Notes: generated by a model not told the origin, from the sequence alone. A DNA stretch of 64,000 nucleotides from Limosilactobacillus reuteri (GCF_003072625.1 NZ_CP027805.1:379501-443500), one strand, 5' to 3'; counted from the first letter of the stretch, positions 36,737 to 46,798 are shown. Numbers and translations: made by a program.

Positions 36737-38121
36737 TGAGGACGAATACTGAAAAAATTCCAGCAAAGGTTGTTGCAGCGGTTGTGGCAACCGGATTGAT
36801 GTCATTTTGTGGGGTAATTGTAGAGACAGCGATGAATGTGACTTTTCCGATCCTGATGCGTGAATTTTCAATTACTACTAATCAGGTTCAGTGGATGACT
36901 TCCATTTATTTGCTCTTGGTTGCAATCGTTGTTCCCTTATCGGCAATTTTGAAAAGCTCCTACCGAACAAGGACGCTTTTTACGGTTGCAAACTTGCTTT
37001 TTATTGGTGGGATAATAATCGATGCGCTGGCCCCGTCGTTTGGGTTGCTTTTAGTTGGGCGGGCAATTCAGGGGATTGGAACTGGGATTGCATTACCTTT
37101 GATGCTTAATATTATTATGGAGCAAGTTCCAACAAGCAAAATTGGTTTTATGATGGGAATTGGTAATCTTATTACTGGAGTTGCTCCAGCGATCGGTCCT
37201 ACTTTCGGTGGAATCGTTGCCAGCAAGCTTAATTGGCGGTGGGTATTTTATTCATTAATTCCGCTGTTAATTATTTAATTTGTGCTTGGTGAATGGGGCA
37301 TTAACCAAAAATCACCGATTAAAAAACAACAGATTGATATCTTTAGTATGTTAATGATTGTCTTCATGTTCTGTGGTTTTGTAACAGGGTTTAGTAACCT
37401 GGGAAGTCAAGCCTTTATGACCTTTTCAGTTGGTGGCGCATTGTTAATTGGGATCTTAGGAATGGGCCTTTTTGCTTGGCGTTCGTTAATCCTAGAAGAA
37501 CCAATTTTACAATTGCGATTGTTTAGAAATAAAAACTTTTCTGGGCATGTTCTTGGTTTCTTTTTAACTCAACTTATTTCTTTAGGGTTTGCGTTCCTTT
37601 TACCAAACTATATTCAATTGGTAAATGGTAATAGTGCAATGACAGCTGGCTTGATTGTCCTCCCAGCTGGTTTTGTTGGAGCGATATTTGCACCATTAGG
37701 AGGACGAATTTTAGATAAGTTTGGCGCTCGTAAGCTTATTTTGATTGGTACTTCGTTGTATTTACTTGCGCTTATTGCTTTTACGATTTCTGGACGACAT
37801 TTAACAAATATGTTTATTGCGCTAGTTTATATTCTCTATATGGGTGGAATGGGGATGTGCATGGGCTGCGTAATGACAAGTGCACTAACTGTTATTGGTA
37901 AAGAAAAGCAATCACAAGGAAATGCAATTCTTAATACCCTTCAGCAATTTGCAGGGGCAATTGGTACTTCATTGGTAGCGATGATTGTTACGGCCAATCA
38001 GAGTCATCTTCACACAACTAGAAGCATTTCTACTGCAGTTGGGACCCAAGAAGCATTTGGAATGTTAACGATTTTTGGTATTATAATTTGGATAAGTTAC
38101 TATCGGAGTGTGAAAAAATAA
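36736..38121 (+). pseudogene. MFS drug:H+ antiporter (EmrB/QacA type), interrupted by a nonsense codon
   Basis: The two open stretches, 36736-37278 and 37282-38121, lie in the same frame and are separated only by TAA at 37276-37278 (LLII stop FVLGEWG). Joined, they give about 461 residues with many membrane segments and MFS features such as LLVGRAIQGIGTGIALPL (motif C region) near residue 115. A single T-to-A change in a TTA leucine codon would explain the stop. The downstream part could re-initiate at GTG 37282, but half a 14-segment pump is unlikely to work. It is coupled to the MarR gene. Confidence 0.85.
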
Positions 38122-38127
38122 AATACT

Positions 38128-38166
38128 AAAAAATTCAGGCTAGAAAATTCTAACCTGAATTTTTTA
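38128..38166. terminator. Bidirectional terminator between the MFS pseudogene and yigZ
   Basis: ATTCAGG-C-TAGAA pairs with TTCTA-A-CCTGAAT, flanked by A-run and T-run, so it can work on both strands. Confidence 0.82.
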
Positions 38167-38796
38167 ATATGGAATTTCGTTAAAGCGCTGATCGGCTTCA
38201 GTTATTTGAAGCTGATCGTTAAAACGATTAATGAGCTTCTCTTTGACATCTTTTAAGTCTGTTTCGTTTACGTAAATACTTGTTTCAACATTAACCCCAT
38301 ACTCCTCACCGGCAACCTCAAGATTGTTCTCCTTGAGGTAGTAAAGAAGAGGATCGTGAAGGGCATAGGTAACAGTGATTTTTAGAATTGCTTGCTTGAT
38401 TCGTTGTACAAGACCAGCTTGGTGGATTGCTTCAGTAGTTGTATTGCTATATGCCCGGATGAGGCCACCTGCGCCTAGTTTAATCCCGCCAAAATAGCGG
38501 GTGACCACTGCTACGACATTGTGAATTTTTGCGAGTTTAAGTGATTCAAGGATTGGAATTCCCGCTGTTCCACTCGGCTCGCCATTATCACTTTCTCGCT
38601 GGATCTGGTCGTTGTCACCAATCATGTATGCAAAGCAATTATGAGTAGCTTTTTTATTGGCTGCTTGAATGCTGGCAATAAACTGTTGAGCTTCTTCTTC
38701 TGAGGAGACGCGGGCAACGGAGCAAATAAATCGGGATTTTTTAATTGTTTGCTCATAAGTGGTGTTTTTAGCAATTGTTAAATATGGTTCTGTCAT
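38164..38796 (-). CDS. yigZ: YigZ/IMPACT family protein
   Basis: The 210-residue product has the UPF0029 N-terminal domain with KKSRFICSVARV, ATHNCFAYMIGD, SDNGEPSGTAGIPIL and the glycine-rich VVTRYFGGIKLGAGGLIRAY (about 95-114), followed by a DUF1949-like C-terminal domain. The family is linked to translation or ribosome-associated processes but its exact role is unclear. In Firmicutes it often sits divergently next to comFA, as here. Confidence 0.92.
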   Translation of the reverse strand: MTEPYLTIAKNTTYEQTIKKSRFICSVARVSSEEEAQQFIASIQAANKKATHNCFAYMIGDNDQIQRESDNGEPSGTAGIPILESLKLAKIHNVVAVVTRYFGGIKLGAGGLIRAYSNTTTEAIHQAGLVQRIKQAILKITVTYALHDPLLYYLKENNLEVAGEEYGVNVETSIYVNETDLKDVKEKLINRFNDQLQITEADQRFNEIPY

Positions 38797-38857
38797 TTTT
38801 AAACTTCCTTCGTGCTATTTTGATTAATTTACGTATATATAAAGTAGAAGGTGAATA

Positions 38858-40192
38858 ATGGATTTAGACAATTATTATGGGCGACGAGTCTTAGTTCCGC
38901 GTCATGAGTTGGTACAATCAGGAATTCAAGAACTACCAACAATTAGAATCGATACTGCGAATATTAGATGTTATCGCTGCAATTATGTCACAGAAAAATC
39001 GTTGGGTGCTTTGCCGCGAGGTGAGTTCTATTGTCCACATTGCATTAATCTTGGACGTGTTTCAACGTTAAATAAATTTTATCATGTTCCAGAGCCAAAT
39101 CAATTTACGGTTACCGAACCGATACTAACCTGGAAAGGGAAATTATCGCCTCTTCAACAACAAGCTTCAGAAAAAATTTCCCGGGGAATGGCTGATCATG
39201 TCCAGCAATTATTATGGGCAGTTACAGGTGCTGGAAAAACAGAGATGATGTTTGCGGGCATTGCGGCAGCTATTGAACGTGGTGAGAGAATTGGAATAGC
39301 TTCTCCACGAGTAGATGTTTGTTTAGAATTATTTCCCCGTTTAAAAGCTGCCTTTGCTAATTGTGATATTGCTCTTTTGCATGGTCGACAAGAATTACCT
39401 TATCATTATGCTCAGCTGACTATTTGCACAACCCATCAATTGCTTCGTTTCTATCATGCTTTTGATAATTTAATTATTGATGAAGTAGATGCCTTTCCGT
39501 ATGCTGCTAATGCTTCGTTATTATATGCGACTAAGCAAGCAATAAAAAAGAACGGAGGGTGTCTTTACTTAACTGCGACTCCAGGTGATGCTTTGCTGCG
39601 AGAAATTAAAAGTAAACGATTAGTTGTTAATTATTTGCCTCTTCGTTATCATGGGCATTTACTTCCACAAATAAAAGTTAGACTAGCTTTTGGATGGCGA
39701 CGACGTTTAGAACGCCAGCAATTACCCCCGCAAGTTATTCAACAGTTGCAGAAAACGCTAAAGGAAGGCTATCGCTTTTTGCTATTTATTCCTCATATTG
39801 CAGATCTAGCATTGGTTGAAGCTGCATTACGGCATTCGTTTACAACTTTCCGCTTTGCTACTGTTCATGCAAGTGATCCAGAACGATTAGAAAAAGTCCA
39901 AAAAATGCGTGATGGTGATTACGACTTTTTAGTTACGACTTCTATTCTTGAACGGGGAGTTACTTTTCCAGAAATTGATGTCTATGTTTTGGGTGCCGAT
40001 GATCCAGTCTTTTCTTCATCAGCATTAGTGCAAATTGCTGGCCGGGCTGGGCGCGCGCAAAGTCGACCAACTGGGCGGGTTATTTTTTGGATCAATTGTA
40101 ATTGTCGACAAGTTAATCAAGCTGTTTCTCAGGTGAAGTACTTGAATCGGAAAGGTCAAAGGTTGATAGATGGAGTGTCTTTTGTGCAATAA
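38858..40192 (+). CDS. comFA: Late competence helicase ComFA
   Basis: ComFA is a DEAD-box-like ATPase that helps bring single-stranded DNA into the cell during transformation. The 444-residue product has a four-cysteine zinc finger (CYRCN and CPHC, about 39-68), Walker A AVTGAGKTE (about 122-130), IIDEVDAFP as motif II and a C-terminal helicase lobe with QIAGRAGRAQSRPTGRV. GTAGAAGGTG lies before the ATG. comFC overlaps its end by 23 nt. Its presence implies at least a genetic basis for competence. Confidence 0.95.
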   Translation: MDLDNYYGRRVLVPRHELVQSGIQELPTIRIDTANIRCYRCNYVTEKSLGALPRGEFYCPHCINLGRVSTLNKFYHVPEPNQFTVTEPILTWKGKLSPLQQQASEKISRGMADHVQQLLWAVTGAGKTEMMFAGIAAAIERGERIGIASPRVDVCLELFPRLKAAFANCDIALLHGRQELPYHYAQLTICTTHQLLRFYHAFDNLIIDEVDAFPYAANASLLYATKQAIKKNGGCLYLTATPGDALLREIKSKRLVVNYLPLRYHGHLLPQIKVRLAFGWRRRLERQQLPPQVIQQLQKTLKEGYRFLLFIPHIADLALVEAALRHSFTTFRFATVHASDPERLEKVQKMRDGDYDFLVTTSILERGVTFPEIDVYVLGADDPVFSSSALVQIAGRAGRAQSRPTGRVIFWINCNCRQVNQAVSQVKYLNRKGQRLIDGVSFVQ

Positions 40193-40850
40193 AAGGATAT
40201 CTTTCCAGTTAACTTTGCAAGATATTTTTAGCTTTCGCGAAATTCTCACGCCAGTAGTCTGCACTAAATGTAAGGAAAGTTTTGTACGCTGGAATAATCA
40301 CGGATGCGCAGGATGTGGTAGAAACAATACTGGTAAAAATAGTTCCTTATGTGCAGACTGTCAGACTTGGAAGAAACTTTATGGTTGGTACTTGCATCAT
40401 CGAGGATTATATCGGTATAACGAGGCGATGAAAGAATATATGCAACGTTATAAATTTAATGGCGATTACCGTTTACGAGTGGTGTTTCAGCGTGAACTTA
40501 GCAAAATAGTTAATGAACAGAAAGCAGATTTAATTGTCCCGATTCCAGTAACGTCGACAACGATGCAAACGCGTGGCTTTAATCAGGTTATTGGTCTATT
40601 ACGAGAAGTGCCTTACCAATCGATCTTACGAACTAAGATAAGCTCAAAAGTGGCACAATCAAGTAAGACAAAAGAAGAGCGACTTGCAACTAAACAGCCA
40701 TTCATACTTGATGCACCAGCAAAAGTAATTAATAAAAAGATTCTTTTAGTTGATGATGTTTATACTACGGGAAGGACACTGTATCATGCGGCAAACCTTT
40801 TTAAGCAAGCTGGCTGTAAAGAGATTGGTAGCGTTTCACTAGCACGTTAA
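40170..40850 (+). CDS. comFC: Competence protein ComFC (phosphoribosyltransferase-like)
   Basis: The 226-residue product has N-terminal cysteine pairs (CLLC, CTKC, CAGCG, CADC) that form a zinc-binding region, and a type I phosphoribosyltransferase domain with ILLVDDVYTTGRT (about 190-202). ComFC interacts with ComFA during DNA uptake. The ATG lies inside the comFA 3' end, suggesting coupled translation. Length is normal. Confidence 0.94.
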   Translation: MECLLCNKRISFQLTLQDIFSFREILTPVVCTKCKESFVRWNNHGCAGCGRNNTGKNSSLCADCQTWKKLYGWYLHHRGLYRYNEAMKEYMQRYKFNGDYRLRVVFQRELSKIVNEQKADLIVPIPVTSTTMQTRGFNQVIGLLREVPYQSILRTKISSKVAQSSKTKEERLATKQPFILDAPAKVINKKILLVDDVYTTGRTLYHAANLFKQAGCKEIGSVSLAR

Positions 40851-40877
40851 ATTCTTCTTAAAATGTATTAATAAAAT

Positions 40878-40961
40878 TTGTTAATTAACACAAACTAATC
40901 TATAATAAAAATAGGATATGAGAAGAGTGGCCCTTCTGATATCAGATCAAGCAATTGCTTG
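40878..40961 (+). promoter_or_regulatory. hpf promoter and structured leader
   Basis: A -35 TTGTTA (40878-40883) and consensus -10 TATAAT (40901-40906) have 17-bp spacing. The leader of about 70 nt has two hairpins: AGAAG/CTTCT (40921-40937) and the perfect palindrome CAAGCAATTGCTTG (40948-40961). Confidence 0.75.
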
Positions 40962-40981
40962 GCTGAAAGGAGAGAAGTACA

Positions 40982-41530
40982 ATGTTAAAGTTCAATATTC
41001 GTGGTGAAAATGTCGAAGTTACTGAGTCAATTCGTGATTACGTTGTAAAACGGATCAGTAAGCTTCAAAAGTTCTTTGAAGATAGCGTTGAAGCTACCGC
41101 CCACGTGAACTTAAAAGTTTATCCAAACCGGACGTACAAGGTTGAAGTGACAATTCCACTTCCATACCTAACGTTACGAGCAGAAGAAACTTCTAATGAT
41201 ATGTACGGAAGTATTGACTTAGTTACAGATAAGCTCGAACGGCAAATCCGGAAGTACAAGACAAAGGTTAACCGTAAGTCACGTGAAAAAGGCTTAAAGA
41301 ACTTTGAATTCATCTCATCTGATAATGATGAATCAGCTGAACAAGATGATGAATTAAAGATTGTACGGACAAAGCAAGTTTCATTAAAGCCAATGGATCC
41401 TGAAGAAGCTGTCCTTCAAATGGATATGCTTGGACACAATTTCTTTATCTTCCAAGATGCTGAAACTAATGGTACAAGCATTGTTTACCGTCGTAATGAT
41501 GGTCGTTATGGCTTGATTGAAGCTGAATAG
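40982..41530 (+). CDS. hpf: Ribosome hibernation-promoting factor, long form
   Basis: Long HPF dimerises 70S ribosomes into inactive 100S particles in stationary phase. The 182-residue product has the N-terminal S30AE fold (about 1-95) with a basic patch RQIRKYKTKVNRKSREKG, an acidic linker (about 115-125) and the C-terminal dimerisation domain from KQVSLKPMDPEEAVLQMDMLGHNFF. AAAGGAGAG precedes the ATG. It normally lies directly upstream of secA, but two IS elements now separate them. Confidence 0.96.
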   Translation: MLKFNIRGENVEVTESIRDYVVKRISKLQKFFEDSVEATAHVNLKVYPNRTYKVEVTIPLPYLTLRAEETSNDMYGSIDLVTDKLERQIRKYKTKVNRKSREKGLKNFEFISSDNDESAEQDDELKIVRTKQVSLKPMDPEEAVLQMDMLGHNFFIFQDAETNGTSIVYRRNDGRYGLIEAE

Positions 41531-41548
41531 TCAATGCCAAATATGAAG

Positions 41549-41579
41549 AGCGCGGATGAGAAATCATTGGCGCTTTTTA
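41549..41579 (+). terminator. Terminator after hpf
   Basis: AGCGC and GCGCT close a hairpin with ATGA/TCAT pairs and a GAAA-type loop, followed by TTTTT. Confidence 0.8.
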
Positions 41580-41585
41580 TGTCTT

Positions 41586-42640
41586 GGCAGATTGCAAGAA
41601 ATAACTTGAACGAATTTAGTGACGTAGATTAAGCAAGAAGATCTCGATTGGTGTGTGCCAGTTAAGACATTTAATTGGTCGGGAATTCAGATACCAATTG
41701 ATTTGAACCAGCTGGCGATCGCTCAGCTCTTCAATGGCTTGTCCCTTGGGAATAAACCGTCGCAAAACTCGGTTACGGTTCTCATTACTACCGCGTTCAT
41801 GTGGTGAATAAGCATGGGCAAAATAAACCTGAGTACCTGTTAGCTGTTCAATTGCCTGATAGTTAGCGAACTCTTTCCCATGATCCACGGTAAGCGTCTT
41901 GAGCTTGTCTTGAAGTTGACTAGCTAGTTCAAGTACGGCTTGAGTCATGGACTGACTGTCGCGACCATGGAGCCGTTTAACAATTGTCAGGCGACTCTTA
42001 CGCTCCACAAAAGTCGCCACAGCTTGACCTTTACGTTTGCCAGAAAGTACGGTATCAGCTTCAAAGTGGCCGAATTCTTGGCGAGTTTCGACTTTATGAG
42101 GACGCTCCTCAATGGAGCGGCCGTGACTGAACGTACCACGCTTTTCTTTAGCACGATGACGACGAATTCCATGATCAGGCAAATCGGGTAACTGTACATC
42201 AAGCCATCCTTGATCAATCCAGTTATAGACCGTCTTGTAGGCAATCCCAACTACATGGGCAACTTGTTCAGGGGACCACTTCTGGACTTGAATCTTTTCC
42301 TCAATCAAGTGCTTAAAGCTTTTAGTGAGTGAAGACTTCCGCCCCCGTTGACTAACCTTGCGTTCAAAGTCAGTTTGCGCTAGTTCAGCTTGATACTCAC
42401 CGTTGAGCCGGTGAAGTTCGTTAAAGACTGTGGTTTTACTAAAGCCTAAGTAATTAGCGATGTATCGTAAGGAACGTCCTTCATTATGAAGCGTTTCAAT
42501 GACAATGCGGTTCTGGAATGATAAAATAGTGGTGCCCATTAAGGTCCTTCTTTCTAATGGAATGTTGTGGTAACACCATTAAAGACCTTGATGGGTTTTT
42601 CTGTCCACTTAAATGTTCAACTCAAATTTTACAATCTGCC
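41586..42640 (-). mobile_element. IS30-family insertion sequence (copy B, different from copy A)
   Basis: The ends are imperfect 26-bp inverted repeats beginning GGCAGATTG and ending TTGAAC (41586-41611 and 42615-42640). TCTT flanks both sides (41582-41585 and 42641-42644) as a probable target duplication. One complete transposase is encoded on the minus strand. Its protein differs clearly from that of copy A. Confidence 0.92.
41616..42539 (-). CDS. IS30-family transposase
   Basis: The 307-residue product has an N-terminal helix-turn-helix (LRYIANYLGFSKTTVFNELHR, reported here as about residues 24-44), the DDE residues in FGHFEADTVLSGKRKGQ, TLTVDHGKEFANY and ERGSNENRNRVLRRF, and the IS30 ending NSRPIKCLNWHTPIEIF. 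It appears complete and intact. AAGGACC lies shortly before the ATG. It may be active. Confidence 0.95.
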   Translation of the reverse strand: MGTTILSFQNRIVIETLHNEGRSLRYIANYLGFSKTTVFNELHRLNGEYQAELAQTDFERKVSQRGRKSSLTKSFKHLIEEKIQVQKWSPEQVAHVVGIAYKTVYNWIDQGWLDVQLPDLPDHGIRRHRAKEKRGTFSHGRSIEERPHKVETRQEFGHFEADTVLSGKRKGQAVATFVERKSRLTIVKRLHGRDSQSMTQAVLELASQLQDKLKTLTVDHGKEFANYQAIEQLTGTQVYFAHAYSPHERGSNENRNRVLRRFIPKGQAIEELSDRQLVQINWYLNSRPIKCLNWHTPIEIFLLNLRH

Positions 42641-42674
42641 TCTTATAATTTATAGCCACTTAGTAATATCCATA

Positions 42675-44244
42675 GTTAGTGTAAGATTTTCATAGGTTGG
42701 ATGAATAATTCATCTGGTCGTGGAAATCTTTTTTGTAGACCAATTTACTTATTTACAAAAAAAGAAAAGACCAGTAGCCTTTAGTGTGTCGAATACTAAG
42801 CAAAGGCAGGTCTTTCCTCATGGATATTTTAACAGAAATCGAGCAGAATTTGGTGAAATCAGGCAGTTTATTTGAAGCTGAACAGATTATTTTAAAAGGT
42901 GTATTGGAGTTAGGACAAGTAATCATGCAAAACTTTTTGGAAAGCTTAGATCGAAGCTTAAAGTCCCAAGCTCCAGCGAACTATCAAGTAATCAATAAAC
43001 AGCCACGGACGCTTAATTTTATCTTTGGCCCGGTGACTTTTCAACGACGGTATTATCAGGCTGGGACAAAGAAACGTGAATTTTACTTAGACCAACAATT
43101 AAAAATTAAACCACGTCGTCGTTTATCGCCACACTACTTAATGATGATGGCTAAGATTGCCCAAACAACTACAATGCGCAATACTGCCGACATTTTGAAC
43201 CTTGTATTTGACAGCGGAATTACTGCCGATTCGGTAATGCACGCCGTGCATGAGTTAGGAAATCAGGTAGCTAAACAAACTCAAGCAAAAGAACACCAAG
43301 CTACTCCTCGCCATATGCCTAAAAATTTAACTATTGAGGGTGATGCCTTTATGATTAAAGGTAAAAAAGAAGCAGGTCAGCTGACTCTTGTGCACCATTA
43401 TCGGGTTTATGAGCGAGTAGCTAATCAAATCATTAATCGGCATGACTTTCTCAGTGTTGGGCACCAAGGACGGCTTGAAGCACGACTAAGTGATTATTTA
43501 GACCGCCATTATAAGCTTGCCGGTCAAACGATCTTTTTGGCCAGTGACGCTGGCCCAGGTTACGAACCAGCTAAGCTATTAAGTCTAGTTCCTCAAGGTG
43601 CACATGGTGAATACTTTCTCGACCGCTATCATTGTTTACAGAAAATTGAACATACTTTAGGCCGGCACAACGAATTAGCCATGCGAGCAATTAAAGCCGT
43701 TCGTCATCATGATCAAGCAGAGCTAACAATAATTTTAGATACTTATGAATCACAAAACCTAACGGAAAAACAAGCAGACGACCTAATGCGTTTAAGAAAG
43801 TATCTACAGCGAAATTGGCGGTATATCCTCTCACCACAAATGCGTGGATTTAAGGATATTCATTTAATTGGTTCAGTCGAAAGTTCTCACCGGGCTTTTA
43901 CTTACCGGATGAAGAAACAGGGCAAGTCATGGACTAAGCAGGGGGCTAAAGCCATGATTAGTTTAATTGAAGCCCGAATGAATGGTGAACTGCAAGCTAG
44001 TTTAAATACAATCCTAGAACAATTAACAGTTCTTCCTCGAGTGGCTCAAACCAGCCTATTACAGGAAATGCATATTCGAACTGGAGAGTTTCTAAGAAAG
44101 GCACCGACAAAGCCGTCAATTGGAGCAGTACAAGGAATAATTCCGATTAACACGGTCACAAGTAGACCAATGGGACAACTTTTTAAGGCACTAACCCACT
44201 AAAACTGTATATTTAAAGGCTACCTATGAAAACTTGACAGATAC
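42675..44244 (+). mobile_element. ISLre2-family insertion sequence
   Basis: A 9-bp direct repeat ATATCCATA flanks the element (42666-42674 and 44245-44253). The ends are imperfect inverted repeats that share TTTTCATAGGT, with the left starting GTTAGTGTAAG and the right GTATCTGTCAA. The length is 1570 bp. It contains one full transposase gene and lies 34 bp from IS30 copy B. Confidence 0.93.
42820..44202 (+). CDS. ISLre2-family transposase (UPF0236)
   Basis: The product of about 460 residues matches the ISLre2 transposase plan: an N-terminal region with FGPVTFQRRYYQ, a central IEGDAFMIKGKK carrying a candidate catalytic Asp, FLASDAGPGYEP and HGEYFLDRYHCLQKIEH, and IGSVESSHRAFTYRMKKQG. The frame can be extended to a GTG at 42784, but MDILTEIEQNL at 42820 is the usual start. 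The gene is intact. The family was first named from Lactobacillus reuteri, in line with the proposed host. Confidence 0.93.
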   Translation: MDILTEIEQNLVKSGSLFEAEQIILKGVLELGQVIMQNFLESLDRSLKSQAPANYQVINKQPRTLNFIFGPVTFQRRYYQAGTKKREFYLDQQLKIKPRRRLSPHYLMMMAKIAQTTTMRNTADILNLVFDSGITADSVMHAVHELGNQVAKQTQAKEHQATPRHMPKNLTIEGDAFMIKGKKEAGQLTLVHHYRVYERVANQIINRHDFLSVGHQGRLEARLSDYLDRHYKLAGQTIFLASDAGPGYEPAKLLSLVPQGAHGEYFLDRYHCLQKIEHTLGRHNELAMRAIKAVRHHDQAELTIILDTYESQNLTEKQADDLMRLRKYLQRNWRYILSPQMRGFKDIHLIGSVESSHRAFTYRMKKQGKSWTKQGAKAMISLIEARMNGELQASLNTILEQLTVLPRVAQTSLLQEMHIRTGEFLRKAPTKPSIGAVQGIIPINTVTSRPMGQLFKALTH

Positions 44245-44377
44245 ATATCCATACTAATAATTTTTATTTATACCATGAACGTGGTAAAATATTATGGTTA
44301 GAGTAAAAATATAATTGGCTTGAGTAGTACTTTTTATTGATTTTGGACTTAAGCCAGAAAGTAGGAAGGACGCTTTT

Positions 44378-46741
44378 ATGGCCAATATTCTAAAAAAATG
44401 GATTGAAAGCGATCGTCGTGAATTACGGCGAATTAACAAAATAGCAAATAAAGTCGAGAGTTATGCTAAACAGATGTCTGAACTGACTGATGAACAACTT
44501 CAGGCCAAAACTGATGAATTCCGGGAACGTTATAAAAAGGGTGAATCCTTGGACCATATGTTACCAGAAGCATTCGCAGTTTCTCGTGAAGGGGCTAAGC
44601 GGGTCCTAGGACTTTACCCATTCCATGTTCAAATCATGGGAGGGATTGTTCTCCACGAAGGTAATATTGCAGAAATGCGGACTGGTGAAGGTAAGACATT
44701 AACTGCCACAATGCCGGTTTACCTTAATGCAATCTCGGGAAAAGGTGTTCATGTTATTACTGTTAATGAATACTTGTCAAAGCGTGATGCTACCGAAATG
44801 GGACAGCTTTATAATTGGCTTGGATGTTCTGTTAGTATTAACAACTCAGAAATGAGCCTTGATCAAAAACGAGAAGCATATAAAGCTGATATTATGTATT
44901 CCACCAATAGTGAAATTGGATTTGATTACCTTCGTGACAACATGGCTGTTTACAAAGAAGACCAAGTCCAACGTGGTTTAAACTATGCTTTAGTTGATGA
45001 AGTGGATTCAATTTTAATTGATGAAGCGCGGACGCCATTAATCATTTCAGGCCCAGGAACGGGAACTTCTAAGTTGTACAAACAGACTGATCGATTTGTT
45101 AAGCAGTTAAAGAAAGATGTTGATTACAAGATTGATCTTGAATCAAAGACGGTTTCGTTAACTGATGAAGGAATTAAAAGGGCTGAAAAATACTTTAACT
45201 TAAAGAACTTATATGATCCAGAAAATACTGCGCTGACCCACCACTTGGATCAGGCGTTGCGTGCTAACTACATCATGCTTTTGGATAAGGATTATGTAGT
45301 TCAAGATGGTGAAGTGTTAATTGTTGATTCCTTTACTGGACGTGTGATGGAAGGTCGACGTTTCTCTGATGGTCTTCACCAAGCTATTGAAGCCAAAGAA
45401 GGCGTAGAGATTCAAGAAGAAAACAAGACAATGGCTAACATTACATACCAGAACTTATTCCGGATGTATAACAAACTGGCGGGGATGACTGGTACTGCTA
45501 AAACTGAACAAGAAGAATTCCGTGAAATTTACAACATGGAAACTATTACTATTCCAACTAACCGTCCAGTTCAGCGAAAAGATGAGCCTGACTTGCTTTA
45601 CCCAACATTACAAAGTAAGTTTGCAGCTGTTGTCGATCGGATTAAGAAACTTCATGCCAAAGGACAACCTATCTTAGTCGGGACGGTTGCCGTTGAAACT
45701 TCTGAATACTTGTCTCAACTTCTTGATAAAGAGAACATTCCGCATGTTGTTTTAAACGCTAAAAATCACGCCAAGGAAGCGGAAATTGTTAAAAATGCTG
45801 GTCAAAAAGGTGCAGTAACTATCGCTACCAACATGGCAGGACGGGGAACAGATATTAAGTTAGGCCCTGGCGTTCGTGAAATTGGCGGACTTGCAGTTAT
45901 TGGTACTGAACGACATGAATCACGGCGGATTGATAATCAGCTTCGTGGACGTTCTGGACGGCAAGGTGATCCTGGTCTATCACAATTCTACCTGTCGCTT
46001 GAAGATGATTTGATGAAGCGATTTGGTGGGGATCGGATCAAGGCCTTCTTGGAACGGATGAAAGTTAATGATGAAGATGCTGTCATTAAAAGTCGGTTCT
46101 TAACTCACCAGGTTGAATCAGCTCAAAAGCGGGTTGAAGGTAACAACTATGATTCACGAAAGAACGTTCTTCAATATGATGATGTTATGCGTGAACAGCG
46201 TGAAATCATCTATAAAGAGCGGCAACAAATTATCACTGAAGACAAGTCGCTGAAGTGGGTCCTTATGCCAATGTTTAGACGGACAATCCAGCGTGAAGTT
46301 GATCAACATACCCTTGGTGACAAGAAGGATTGGGATTTACAAGGAATTGTTGACTTTGCAGAAGAAGTTTTAATCAAGCCTGATACCATCACAGTTAAGG
46401 ATCTAGAAGGTAAATCACCTCAAGAAATGGTAGATTACTTGATGACATTTGCCCAGGGAGTTTATAAGGAAAAGCAAAAACAACTTTATGATCCAGCACA
46501 AATGCTTGAATTTGAAAAGGTTGTTATTTTGCGGGTAGTTGACTCACACTGGACTGATCATATTGACATCATGGATCAATTCCGGCAGTCAGTTGGATTA
46601 CGTGGATATGGACAATTAAATCCATTGGTTGAATACCAAACTGCTGGTTATCATATGTTTGAACAAATGATTGCTGATATTGAGTACGAAACTACTCGAC
46701 TCTTCATGAAGTCAGAAATTCGGCAAAATGTAACACGTTAA
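44378..46741 (+). CDS. secA: Preprotein translocase ATPase SecA
   Basis: SecA drives protein export through SecYEG. The 787-residue product has Walker [11 protein letters not shown] (about 100-109), [16 protein letters not shown], the substrate cross-linking domain and the C-terminal DEAD motor with GRGTDIKLG and [13 protein letters not shown]. It lacks the C-terminal zinc-binding SecB tail, as is normal in lactobacilli without SecB. GTAGGAAGGA precedes the ATG. The two IS elements upstream end 133 bp before the gene, so its proximal promoter region seems kept. Confidence 0.98.
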   Translation: MANILKKWIESDRRELRRINKIANKVESYAKQMSELTDEQLQAKTDEFRERYKKGESLDHMLPEAFAVSREGAKRVLGLYPFHVQIMGGIVLHEGNIAEMRTGEGKTLTATMPVYLNAISGKGVHVITVNEYLSKRDATEMGQLYNWLGCSVSINNSEMSLDQKREAYKADIMYSTNSEIGFDYLRDNMAVYKEDQVQRGLNYALVDEVDSILIDEARTPLIISGPGTGTSKLYKQTDRFVKQLKKDVDYKIDLESKTVSLTDEGIKRAEKYFNLKNLYDPENTALTHHLDQALRANYIMLLDKDYVVQDGEVLIVDSFTGRVMEGRRFSDGLHQAIEAKEGVEIQEENKTMANITYQNLFRMYNKLAGMTGTAKTEQEEFREIYNMETITIPTNRPVQRKDEPDLLYPTLQSKFAAVVDRIKKLHAKGQPILVGTVAVETSEYLSQLLDKENIPHVVLNAKNHAKEAEIVKNAGQKGAVTIATNMAGRGTDIKLGPGVREIGGLAVIGTERHESRRIDNQLRGRSGRQGDPGLSQFYLSLEDDLMKRFGGDRIKAFLERMKVNDEDAVIKSRFLTHQVESAQKRVEGNNYDSRKNVLQYDDVMREQREIIYKERQQIITEDKSLKWVLMPMFRRTIQREVDQHTLGDKKDWDLQGIVDFAEEVLIKPDTITVKDLEGKSPQEMVDYLMTFAQGVYKEKQKQLYDPAQMLEFEKVVILRVVDSHWTDHIDIMDQFRQSVGLRGYGQLNPLVEYQTAGYHMFEQMIADIEYETTRLFMKSEIRQNVTR

Positions 46742-46759
46742 TTGTTAATTACTACTAGG

Positions 46760-46798
46760 TACGGCAGTAAGGTAACCCATGGCGGTACCGCTGCCGTA
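46760..46798 (+). promoter_or_regulatory. Two-tier hairpin in the secA-prfB gap
   Basis: TACGGCAG (46760-46767) pairs perfectly with CTGCCGTA (46791-46798), with an inner GGTA/TACC stem. It is followed by TTGTTGT, a poor T-run, so it is a weak terminator or an RNA processing or attenuation site before prfB. Confidence 0.55.

Noticed and set aside
37282-38121. Second half of the MFS pump as an independent gene
   Set aside because: It continues the frame of the upstream half, has no ribosome site of its own and encodes only part of the membrane segments.
46781-46791. GGCGGTACCGC before prfB as a T-box core
   Set aside because: It resembles the T-box motif, but there is no Stem I with AGTA and GAAN-specifier, and the bases are part of a simple hairpin.
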